From a virus, in IMG/VR virus record IMGVR_UViG_3300031656_000040, positions 1-23,012 of that record: 23,012 bases of DNA. The stretch is one strand, 5' to 3'. This document shows positions 14,150 through 21,357 of this stretch, in pieces. The translations under genes and the position numbers were made by a program. How positions within the stretch are numbered: the stretch's first letter is position 1; every line of letters begins with the position of its first letter. Below the pieces are notes generated by a model. The model did no database searches, had not been told where the DNA came from, and saw only the letters and a list, made by a program, of their open reading frames with translations.

Positions 14150-15721
14150 TTATAATAACCAACTCATATCTTCATCACCTTTTCCAGTGTTATGCTTCCA
14201 AGCATTCTTCGCTTGAGTTGATGTTGTTTTAAAAACCCCAGTACTCTTTGAGGTTAATGATAAAGCCTTTCTATTTAATTCTATCCCTTGTTGTCTTAAT
14301 TTTAATGCGGTATCCCTTACCCACAGTGCCGTTGAGAATGATATAGTTAAATCATCATTGTATCCCTGTTGGGCTTCTGCTCTACTACCATTCCAAATAA
14401 ATACAAACAACTCATCAATTAATCGCTTAGAGCGAATGATGGGAGTTCGTTCTCTCATATAAGTATCTAGTTTAGATATAACCAATGGACGAGTTCTACT
14501 TGTCATTGAGAATCCAGGAACCATCTGAGATTTATCCTTTAAATCAAATCCCTTATTCAAATGAATATCGTTATCTACATAACCCACATCCTTATATGAA
14601 TAGTATAGATTTGTGTAGTTCCTATCGATAGCTTCCTGAATTACAGCCCACCCAATGTTTGCGTTTTCAATTACTAATAATGCATCATTCCATTCGGTTG
14701 CTACATTAACTAACATTCTACCGTAATCTTTGGTATCTATCTTACCTTTATATTCTGCTACTTGCTCTAATGATTCTATATCAATAACGTGAAATGCTGA
14801 GTAATCTTTTCCATCACCCCTAGCGACATCGGCTACTACTACATAATCTCTACTATAATTTGGCTGTTGCCATAACCAATAGTTCCCATCAAACCCACGC
14901 TTTTCAACCGGGTCTTGTACATACGTTTCTTCATACCATTGTAAGAGTTCACCATCAACAACAGTATAACCAGATGAAATGAAATCACAATCACATTCCT
15001 GTGCTGCCATCTTCTCACCTAATAATTGCGTTTGCTTATCTCTCCACGCTTCATCACGCTCAGGATGTACAGTCCAATGTAATTTAGTTGGATTCCAACC
15101 ATCACCCTGCTCACCCTTTTGCCAAGTCTTATGAAAGAAATTACCAACACCATTTGGAGTTGATAATACAATTGCTTTCCCACCAGTCGAAAGTGTTGAT
15201 TGGGCTGATGCCCATATCTCATCTACATTTTTAATAAATGCAGCCTCATCAATGATTAACATTGATAGTGCCTCAGAACGACCAGCATCACCACTAGCGG
15301 ATGTTGCTTTAATCTGTGAACCGTTTCCTAATCTTAATGATAATTTGTTATCCTCTATAGTATCACCCCTTAACCAAGATGGAAGGTTTTCGTGCATATA
15401 TCGAACCTTAGTTACTAAGTTCTTTGCTACTTCCTGCTTTGTTGCGATTACTAATATATTCTTATCAGCATGAAATAACATCATCCACAAAGAGTACCCT
15501 GCTGATAATGTTGATATACCTAATTGACGTGATTTAAGAATTACATTGAATTGATGTTCATCAATATCATCCATAAGGTCTTCTTGAAACTCAAATAAGT
15601 CAAATAGAATTTTCCCACGTTTTGGATGTTGAATGTAACAATACTTTCTGAAAAAGTATATTGGATTTGAAGCGCACTTTACATACTCTTCTGAAATAAG
15701 TTCTTTTATGGATTTACTCAT
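14150..15721 (-). CDS. 17: Terminase large subunit, T4 gp17 family
   Basis: I place the start at ATG 15721 (MSKSIKELISEE), one base after the upstream stop, in preference to the in-frame TTG at 15733; this gives 523 residues. The N-terminal ATPase has a deviant Walker A, KSRQLGIST (63-71), with Lys at the front and no Lys at the usual GK position. It also has Walker B LIIDEA (155-160) and the coupling motif STPNG (187-191). The C-terminal RNase H-like nuclease shows its three acidic sites: VVVADVARGDGKDYSAF (D298), LVIENAN (E352) and GYNDDLTIS (D456/D457). This is the motor that cuts and packages DNA through the portal encoded next. No small terminase subunit is evident nearby. Confidence 0.97.
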   Translation of the reverse strand: MSKSIKELISEEYVKCASNPIYFFRKYCYIQHPKRGKILFDLFEFQEDLMDDIDEHQFNVILKSRQLGISTLSAGYSLWMMLFHADKNILVIATKQEVAKNLVTKVRYMHENLPSWLRGDTIEDNKLSLRLGNGSQIKATSASGDAGRSEALSMLIIDEAAFIKNVDEIWASAQSTLSTGGKAIVLSTPNGVGNFFHKTWQKGEQGDGWNPTKLHWTVHPERDEAWRDKQTQLLGEKMAAQECDCDFISSGYTVVDGELLQWYEETYVQDPVEKRGFDGNYWLWQQPNYSRDYVVVADVARGDGKDYSAFHVIDIESLEQVAEYKGKIDTKDYGRMLVNVATEWNDALLVIENANIGWAVIQEAIDRNYTNLYYSYKDVGYVDNDIHLNKGFDLKDKSQMVPGFSMTSRTRPLVISKLDTYMRERTPIIRSKRLIDELFVFIWNGSRAEAQQGYNDDLTISFSTALWVRDTALKLRQQGIELNRKALSLTSKSTGVFKTTSTQAKNAWKHNTGKGDEDMSWLL

Positions 15722-15722
15722 A

Positions 15723-16319
15723 CTACTTGCCAATTTTCCAAAGAAACTGAGCTGATAGTATTGGTTTTAATTGTTCATCTAAACCAATACCTAAACCAAA
15801 TGCTTGCTTCTTCTTATTTTTATATAATATCTGTGCACCTACATAGTTAAGTTGACTGGTTTTACCAGCGATACCAAATCCCCAATAGAATTCACGTTGA
15901 TTAATGAACTCAGTTTCGGTAACAGTTACGGTTGGGTAGATTAAATCGTATTTTATTTTTCTAGACAGTATTTTGTTTTGAGATATACTATCTATAATTT
16001 CTAAATTTAACGAATCGGTTTTGTGAACATCAGAATAAACGTATGTTGCAAAGTAATCCTTTAATATAGCAGTCGTATCAATCTTTTGAGTAATTAATAT
16101 AGTATCTACATCTCTCACTACTCTAGTAACTATTTTTGGTATGTACGTTGGAATTTCCTTTACAATCGTATCATACTTCACTATGGTGTTGGTTATAACT
16201 CTAGCAGGCTTGGTAATAGAATCAATGGAGTTACCATCGCACGACCTTAATAATACGATTATTACAATCAATACTACTATTAGTACATTTTTTAAATTAC
16301 CAAACACTTGCTTAATCAT
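15723..16319 (-). CDS. Membrane-anchored protein before terminase (198 aa)
   Basis: Residues 12-24 form one strongly hydrophobic segment (VLIVVLIVIIVLL) after a short basic N-terminus, followed by RSCDGNS. The Cys could be a lipidation site, but Arg at -2 makes a poor lipobox, so an uncleaved anchor is equally likely. The body is rich in Thr/Ile/Val with repeated D-T-I-x-K patterns (VKYDTIVKEIPTYIPKIVTR, DVDTILITQKIDTTAI). The last 60 residues look like amphipathic beta strands (YVGAQILYKNKKKQAFGLGI, ending SAQFLWKIGK), as in outer-membrane or envelope-spanning proteins. Its start overlaps the previous stop as TAATG. A lysis or envelope role such as a spanin is possible, but I know no family to support it. 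Confidence 0.75.
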   Translation of the reverse strand: MIKQVFGNLKNVLIVVLIVIIVLLRSCDGNSIDSITKPARVITNTIVKYDTIVKEIPTYIPKIVTRVVRDVDTILITQKIDTTAILKDYFATYVYSDVHKTDSLNLEIIDSISQNKILSRKIKYDLIYPTVTVTETEFINQREFYWGFGIAGKTSQLNYVGAQILYKNKKKQAFGLGIGLDEQLKPILSAQFLWKIGK

Positions 16320-16651
16320 TACTTCTTAGTTATAGTTTGCTTTGGTGATTTTGATGGCTTTCTACCTCTACGAGTCTTACCTTTTACAGCATCAACTACA
16401 TCACCAGCTTGATTACCAACTTCCTTCACAGCGTTCCCAACATCGGTGATTTCTTTCTTTACGTTTTTAACTCTACGTTTAACTTCAGTCTTAACCTTTA
16501 CGGCAGTTTCAGTTACTTCTTCAATAGCATCTTCGACTACATCTGGAATTAAATCACCATCTGTATCTTTGATTACACTTACTCGTTGTAGGATTACCAT
16601 TGTAATGGCTAATACGGCTAAAATTCCGATAATAATAAAAATTGTGTTCAT
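16319..16651 (-). CDS. Small membrane protein with DTDGDLIPD motif (110 aa)
   Basis: Residues 1-22 (MNTIFIIIGILAVLAITMVI) form a single N-terminal membrane segment. Next comes DTDGDLIPDVVEDAI, a calcium-binding loop of the type found in thrombospondin type 3 and dockerin-like repeats. A helical stretch (VTETAVKVKTEVKRRVKNVK) and a very basic tail (KGKTRRGRKPSKSPKQTITK) follow. The topology is probably N-out or anchored, with a charged soluble domain. It overlaps the next gene by TAATG, so the two membrane proteins are translationally coupled just ahead of terminase. A holin or envelope role is possible on size and anchor, but there is no specific evidence. Confidence 0.72.
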   Translation of the reverse strand: MNTIFIIIGILAVLAITMVILQRVSVIKDTDGDLIPDVVEDAIEEVTETAVKVKTEVKRRVKNVKKEITDVGNAVKEVGNQAGDVVDAVKGKTRRGRKPSKSPKQTITKK

Positions 16652-16682
16652 AATGTCTTTGTTTTTAAGTTTACTTTATAAT

Positions 16683-16690
16683 AATAAATA
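16683..16690 (-). promoter_or_regulatory. Variant ATATTTATT box, 31 nt before the 110-aa membrane gene
   Basis: The printed strand reads AATAAATAT, one base off the perfect word, at the same spacing from the next ATG as the perfect boxes. Confidence 0.35.
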
Positions 16691-16714
16691 TGTAAATGTT
16701 TTTAATAAATACAA

Positions 16715-17104
16715 TTACTTCTTAGTGGTGGTTTCTTTTAATGGCGTCTTACCATCCTTGATTCGTAATATATTAATCTGCTTTATTATCTCTTTTTGCT
16801 TTGGAGAACCTGGCATAGCTTTTAGTGCCATCTGAAGTAATTTGTAGTACCCAGCCTTTTCTGATGAAGATAATCCCTCATTAGTAGATTCAGTTCTATT
16901 ACTTTCATAATGAATCATATCTAAATTAAATTTCTCAAAGTTCTTCTTAGCCCATTTAATTGCATCTTTATATGCATTTTTACCTTTGAAGTATTTTCTA
17001 TCAGTTCTAAACCCAATATCCTTATTCATAAAGTCAATATAAACCACCTCATCATCCGATGATGATAATTCATTAACATAGTTTGATACCCAATTCTTAT
17101 CCAT
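16715..17104 (-). CDS. Two-block protein with STNE site (129 aa)
   Basis: No family is recognised. Residues 1-70 (MDKNWVSNYVNELSSSDDEV, VVYIDFMNKDIGFRTDRKYF, KDAIKWAKKNFEKFNLDM) look like a small alpha/beta domain. They end at ESNRTESTNE76|G, the same type of linker seen in the modular proteins. Residues 77-129 (SSSEKAGYYKLLQMALKAMP, KQKEIIKQINILRIKDGKTP) form a helical second block. It starts 10 bases after the previous gene, with AAGGG before the ATG. By the linker it probably belongs to the same set of processed prohead proteins; this is inference. Confidence 0.72.
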   Translation of the reverse strand: MDKNWVSNYVNELSSSDDEVVYIDFMNKDIGFRTDRKYFKGKNAYKDAIKWAKKNFEKFNLDMIHYESNRTESTNEGLSSSEKAGYYKLLQMALKAMPGSPKQKEIIKQINILRIKDGKTPLKETTTKK

Positions 17105-17114
17105 AATACAACCC

Positions 17115-18050
17115 TTAGTTTATATATGCAGTCAATTCGAAATTACCACTATCCATTCCATATACTGAAAATGTAAGTGCTTTTCTAGCCGACTTACCAC
17201 CCTTTGTTAATCCTACTGTGAATGAAGTAGTTTTACCTACCGATGGTCTTGAACGAGAATATTTCCCACCCATTGCAACTTGCGTTTGCCAATCGTGTTC
17301 TGTTATTTCGAACCCACGCTTCTCAGCCATTGCTCTCGCAGCATCTGCAGCTGCTCCAAATGATTTGAAGTATGTATCTGATGATTCTGTGATAGATTCG
17401 TTTTTGAATGGATTGAATAACCCACGCTTACTTACCTCTTTTTCAGTAGATGGTGCAACTTTAGCGTTTTGTTGATGTTTATTTTTGATTGGGTTATATT
17501 TTTCCAATTCATCTACATCTACATTACCATCAGCATCAGTTTTTACTTCACCACTCTTATCATCACCTAATCTTACAATACCAACGGTCTTAGTTCGTTT
17601 GTTATATACAAGGTCATCTTTTTGGAATTTACCTTCGATGATTACTGATTCATTAATACCCTCTTTAAGAGCTGATAGTTTATTACCGAACCCACCACCG
17701 ATTGTCATATTAGTATAGAATGCGAATGCATCTAAGATATCATGCCCATCCCACTTAGCCCATTTAGATATATCAATACCTTTATTTTCTAAGTTATCTT
17801 CCCATGATGATTTTTTATAAGATTTAGCTTTTTTAGCTTTTGGAAATAACCCATCAACCTTTTTAGCTTCCGAATGAAAGTTTGCATCTGTTAATGCCCC
17901 TCTAAGGATAACTGATATTGCGTGATGGAACTCAGGATCAGATGGGGATGTGTCCACCATATACGCATCTAAGTATTTTTTTACTTTTTTATTTAAACGA
18001 GGATTAATCTCATTTAATTGTGATTCTTTTAATAATTCTGTAAGTTTCAT
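17115..18050 (-). CDS. Modular protein with targeting-like N-terminus (311 aa)
   Basis: No family is recognised. The N-terminus MKLTELLKE9|SQLNE14|I resembles the capsid-targeting peptides of T4 internal proteins. Three blocks follow, split by GINE134|S and SITE222|S. Residues 15-134 are a mixed helical domain (FHHAISVILRGALTDANFHS, WAKWDGHDILDAFAFYTNMT). Residues 135-222 are a small beta domain (FQKDDLVYNKRTKTVGIVRL) that looks like an SH3-type barrel. Residues 223-311 are an alpha/beta domain (AAADAARAMAEKRGFEITEH, ending DSGNFELTAYIN). The layout matches the bead-like protein at 8022-10058. AAGGA precedes the ATG. I infer another packaged, protease-cut cargo protein. Confidence 0.78.
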   Translation of the reverse strand: MKLTELLKESQLNEINPRLNKKVKKYLDAYMVDTSPSDPEFHHAISVILRGALTDANFHSEAKKVDGLFPKAKKAKSYKKSSWEDNLENKGIDISKWAKWDGHDILDAFAFYTNMTIGGGFGNKLSALKEGINESVIIEGKFQKDDLVYNKRTKTVGIVRLGDDKSGEVKTDADGNVDVDELEKYNPIKNKHQQNAKVAPSTEKEVSKRGLFNPFKNESITESSDTYFKSFGAAADAARAMAEKRGFEITEHDWQTQVAMGGKYSRSRPSVGKTTSFTVGLTKGGKSARKALTFSVYGMDSGNFELTAYIN

Positions 18051-18060
18051 ATATTCCTTT

Positions 18061-18342
18061 TTATTTTAACATTGTTGCGATTGAGTATAAGTCAAGTTTA
18101 AATCCGTACCCAGCTCCGTTATAACCATTATCAATATCAATTGGTAATTTTATTTGTTTTTCAATTTCTTTCTGTAATACTGTACTGATTAGATGTGCTG
18201 GTGCATCTGCTGATGAAATCACATCTTGTAAGATATCTAAGTTTTTTGAATCCTTAGCCAAAAGAGCTAACCCCGTCTGATTTGGGAATACTTTAAATTC
18301 AACCTCATATCGCTGACCACTTAATTTAAATTTTACTTTCAT
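18061..18342 (-). CDS. Unknown 93-residue protein
   Basis: Its ATG overlaps the upstream stop as TAATG (18342-18344), indicating translational coupling with the Cys-rich protein. The protein begins MKVKFKLSGQRYEVEFKVFP with beta strands, has a central helical stretch (LDILQDVISSADAPAHLIST, VLQKEIEKQIKLP), and ends with GYNGAGYGFKLDLYSIATML. No catalytic or binding motif is apparent. The length, tidy ends and coupling support a real gene. I have seen similar small proteins in marine phages without an assigned role. Confidence 0.75.
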   Translation of the reverse strand: MKVKFKLSGQRYEVEFKVFPNQTGLALLAKDSKNLDILQDVISSADAPAHLISTVLQKEIEKQIKLPIDIDNGYNGAGYGFKLDLYSIATMLK

Positions 18343-18926
18343 TATACCGTTCCGTTTTTAAGTTTCTCTATGAAGTTGGCTTTAAAATTTGTAAACCCTT
18401 CTTCTATTCGCGCCATAACCTCTTCTTCATTTTGACCACCCCATTCTTCAATAGAACCATCTTCATTAATGAATCGTGCTTTAACACCTGCTTTTAAAAC
18501 TTCCTTTTCTATCTCAGCTTGCTTTAACCAAGATTCACCATTACTAAGTAACTTCTTTCTTTCATATTCATCGTAATTCCCTTCAAGCTTCATTGTGTGT
18601 TCCATATCTACAACACAATCTAAACACATACCATGATATGCTTTCATTTTTAAATCAGCTTGACTTGGGTCTACACAAGTACATATTTCTTTATTACAAT
18701 TTGGAAACGATTTTAGTTCCTGTCTTAGTTTTGCGAACTTACCAACTTTTACTTTGTATCCATTTTTCTGTTCCCATAACTGACCTTTATCATCAGTCCA
18801 AGTTGCGCCTACATCTCTTTTTACAAATTTACTTTCATCAAATGATACTACCTTTTTGGTTTGAGTTTTATGCTCACCCAATATCATTTCACTTACTGCT
18901 TTTATATTCTTTAATTTCTTGCTCAT
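18342..18926 (-). CDS. Cys-rich, probably zinc-binding protein (194 aa)
   Basis: The middle of the protein carries five Cys and nearby His: FPNCNKEICTCVDPSQ followed by HGMCLDCVVDMEH. This gives C-x4-C-x-C ... C-x2-C, consistent with a zinc site. The N-terminus (MSKKLKNIKAVSEMILGEHK, then TQTKKVVSFDE) and a WTDDKGQLWEQKNGYKVKVG block precede it. A long helical C-terminus follows (LLSNGESWLKQAEIEKEVLK, IEEWGGQNEEEVMARIEEGF). I recall relatives with this arrangement in marine phages but no function; nucleic-acid or protein binding is a guess. The box at 18942 lies only 15 bases upstream, so the transcript would be almost leaderless, and there is only a weak AAAGAAA as ribosome site. Confidence 0.78.
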   Translation of the reverse strand: MSKKLKNIKAVSEMILGEHKTQTKKVVSFDESKFVKRDVGATWTDDKGQLWEQKNGYKVKVGKFAKLRQELKSFPNCNKEICTCVDPSQADLKMKAYHGMCLDCVVDMEHTMKLEGNYDEYERKKLLSNGESWLKQAEIEKEVLKAGVKARFINEDGSIEEWGGQNEEEVMARIEEGFTNFKANFIEKLKNGTV

Positions 18927-18941
18927 AACTTATTTCTTTAT

Positions 18942-18949
18942 TATAAATA
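18942..18949 (-). promoter_or_regulatory. ATATTTATA box, 15 nt before the Cys-rich gene
   Basis: Perfect printed-strand TATAAATA in the 35-base gap after the nucleotidyltransferase gene. It has the shortest spacing of the perfect boxes. Confidence 0.48.
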
Positions 18950-18961
18950 TTAAAATTCTAC

Positions 18962-21229
18962 TTAAAAGTACATTAATCCTAAAATTTGATTTAAACTAGC
19001 AAATGCGCCTGTAAGTTTATATGTGTTACCTTTAAATACGAAAACTAATCCTTCATTTGGTACAATCTTTTCTTTACCACCAATTGCCGCTAATCGTTCA
19101 AGTTCCATTTTAAGTTTTGTAATCTTCGCAGGGTTACCTGATTTACTAACATCTTTAATTGTCTGGTCTAATCTAGCTTTCATAGCCCTAACTGCTGTAT
19201 CGGGATTTACTGTTAGAATTGAACTCATAAATGATAAAACTTCAGCACCTACACCTAAAAATATATCCTCAAACTTTCTAATGTTTATTTTTGCCATCTT
19301 AGAATGGTCTTGCTTATCTACACTAATTGCCCACGCTAATGTCGTAGCATCTGTAAATGTTTTTTTATTTAATCGATTTGATTTATCAAAGAATGCCCAT
19401 CTCTTTACTAATGACATTTTAGCTGTATTATCTAATGTGGTTGGTGAGTTTTTATCAACCCATTGCTCCCACCATGCTTGATGATAATCAGCTACACCAT
19501 CTGAGTCCTTTAAACTGAATTCAGATTGTATTTTTTTAAGTTGAGAATTAAACTTTGATTGTAATTTTGATAATTCTTTATTTTTAGGTAATTGTGTTAT
19601 CGGTGGTCCTTGTATTGTGTATTTATCAGTAACGTGTTTGTTAACTTGCTTAATCATTCCAGCTAATATTTTGGCAGCTGCCATATTATCACCAATCTGA
19701 ACACCTTTATCATTAAATTCCGCTGCGTTATGGAATACCAATAAAGCCTGACCATATGGGACTACATTTACCGATTTCGGCCATATTACTTCTAAGTTTA
19801 CAAATACCTTACCCTGTTGGAATATCTTATCTCTCTGTTTTGATGATAGTGATTTCACTGCATTACTCAAATCTCTCATTGCGAATTCATATGCATCAGT
19901 TAAACCACCACGACCAGAGAACTTAGATTTCATCCCACTTATATCTAAAGCGTTTTCACCTTTGTTTTTTAAGTGTCCACCATTTCGTGCTGCGATTAAA
20001 CCCTTATCATCTCTCCAACTAACTGCTAATGCCTGTCCATCGGTTTTTTCTCTAGCCAATTCCAACTTACCATTTAATGCCCCGCTGATAATTTGTTTTA
20101 AATCACCAAACGTTAAATTCATCTCAATATCAAATGGGTGATTCATATGACCATACGCCCCACCTTCGGTAATTACACCTTCCTTAATCGTAGGTGGAGT
20201 TACTACTTTCTTTGGTTCGTTTTCAGAATCATCAATAGCACCATCTGCATCTAAGAAATCAACTAAGGTGTACCCAACTGCTGTTGCGATTTGGGTAATA
20301 TGAGATTTCCATTTTTTAAATGCATCAGTCCCCTTATAATCACTATATCGTTGAGATTGAGCATCTAACCCAGCTACACCCGATGGGAAATATGATACGG
20401 GATGTTTATCAGTAAGAGTACGTGCGCTATCTGCGAATATACTATCATCCTCATCCATTATATAATCAACGACCTGCCACCCTAACATAGTAGCAGTGTT
20501 ATTACTAATTGATTTATATGATTTGAAATTACCATAAAATGCACCTGGACCATCATCAACCGATGATTGACCTGTGGTTGACATTGCTGATACCTCACTT
20601 ATTAACGATGTAATATCAAACTTACTAAGGAAGTTCTCCATAACGGATTCAACCTTAAACAACCTACTACTTACTAATTTAAATATCTTCGGGTCAAACT
20701 TACCATATGCCTTTTTGAATCCAGCCTTACGTTGAGTTTCCGAACCCTTTGCTAACCAATTACGAACATCAGTTCCACTAATTGCGTTTGGTTGTGCTGG
20801 CGCAACATAAACATACCCAACTTTATCATAACCACTTTCAATCTTATCTGATTGATATGGTTTGAAGTACTTACCACCCAGTCGAGCCTTATCCTTTTCA
20901 CCAACTACGGTGATGAATGCGGTTGTTTCTTTTGGAAACTTTCCTATAATCTCAGTTGGAGCGTATGGGTTCTTAATTTGTACTATTTTATTTGATGTAA
21001 TGTTAAACATAGACATCATTATAGATTTCTTTTCTTTAAACTTAAATGGTGATTTGATATTATCAGTTTTATCTGATGTACCTATATACACATTACTTTT
21101 TCCGAACTTTTTTACTAAATTCATATAAGTTGCATAATGCCCCTTATGGAATGGTTGGAATCTACCCGCGTAAACTACTACTTGCTTATCTATATTTTCC
21201 GTTAAGATTTCCTTAACCCACTCTTTCAT
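18962..21229 (-). CDS. NMN/cytidylyl-transferase fused to a ligase-type nucleotidyltransferase (755 aa)
   Basis: Residues 1-190 are an HIGH-superfamily nucleotidyltransferase: VVVYAGRFQPFHKGH at 17-31 with the HxGH motif (H28, H31), and the second motif AISGTDVRNW at about 149-158. This is the pattern of NMN adenylyltransferases and cytidylyltransferases. A linker of unknown fold covers roughly 215-345. The C-terminal part has the signature of covalent nucleotidyltransferases (DNA/RNA ligases): motif I EKTDG with Lys395, AARNGG, motif III VNLEVIWP with Glu480, and at the very end motif IV EGLVF (726-730) and motif V YKLTG (737-741). About 240 residues separate motifs III and IV, a large insertion. 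I chose ATG 21229 over 21241 because the longer start lies 3 bases from a box. The resulting N-terminus MKEWVKEILTE resembles a T4 capsid-targeting peptide. Substrates are unknown. Confidence 0.85.
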   Translation of the reverse strand: MKEWVKEILTENIDKQVVVYAGRFQPFHKGHYATYMNLVKKFGKSNVYIGTSDKTDNIKSPFKFKEKKSIMMSMFNITSNKIVQIKNPYAPTEIIGKFPKETTAFITVVGEKDKARLGGKYFKPYQSDKIESGYDKVGYVYVAPAQPNAISGTDVRNWLAKGSETQRKAGFKKAYGKFDPKIFKLVSSRLFKVESVMENFLSKFDITSLISEVSAMSTTGQSSVDDGPGAFYGNFKSYKSISNNTATMLGWQVVDYIMDEDDSIFADSARTLTDKHPVSYFPSGVAGLDAQSQRYSDYKGTDAFKKWKSHITQIATAVGYTLVDFLDADGAIDDSENEPKKVVTPPTIKEGVITEGGAYGHMNHPFDIEMNLTFGDLKQIISGALNGKLELAREKTDGQALAVSWRDDKGLIAARNGGHLKNKGENALDISGMKSKFSGRGGLTDAYEFAMRDLSNAVKSLSSKQRDKIFQQGKVFVNLEVIWPKSVNVVPYGQALLVFHNAAEFNDKGVQIGDNMAAAKILAGMIKQVNKHVTDKYTIQGPPITQLPKNKELSKLQSKFNSQLKKIQSEFSLKDSDGVADYHQAWWEQWVDKNSPTTLDNTAKMSLVKRWAFFDKSNRLNKKTFTDATTLAWAISVDKQDHSKMAKINIRKFEDIFLGVGAEVLSFMSSILTVNPDTAVRAMKARLDQTIKDVSKSGNPAKITKLKMELERLAAIGGKEKIVPNEGLVFVFKGNTYKLTGAFASLNQILGLMYF

Positions 21230-21244
21230 TAAATTTCCCATACT

Positions 21245-21252
21245 AATAAATA
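21245..21252 (-). promoter_or_regulatory. Variant ATATTTATT box, 15 nt before ATG 21229
   Basis: The printed strand reads AATAAATAT, one base off the perfect word. The spacing to ATG 21229 (15 bases) equals that at 18942. GGA precedes it in the sense strand. The 117-base gap also holds a 7-bp AT-rich hairpin (ATACTAT...ATAGTAT, 21319-21339) without a T run. Confidence 0.35.
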
Positions 21253-21357
21253 TCCTTTAATTACCTGAACCACTTTGGTTTGTTTATTATCTCTGCTTAC
21301 TCAATCACTATTCTACTAATACTATCTTATATATAGTATCATTAAATTATTATAATA

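Noticed and set aside
15722-15733. TTG start of the terminase at 15733
   Set aside because: ATG 15721 is four codons later and one base after the upstream stop; TTG would overlap the upstream gene for no gain.
16715-17104. Small terminase subunit (gp16) candidate
   Set aside because: The position is suggestive, but I see no DNA-binding helix-turn-helix or oligomerising coiled coil, and the STNE linker groups it with the modular proteins.
21230-21241. Upstream ATG 21241 as the start of the nucleotidyltransferase
   Set aside because: It lies 3 bases from a variant box, so a transcript from the box would probably begin after it. ATG 21229 has GGGAAA upstream. Not fully excluded.
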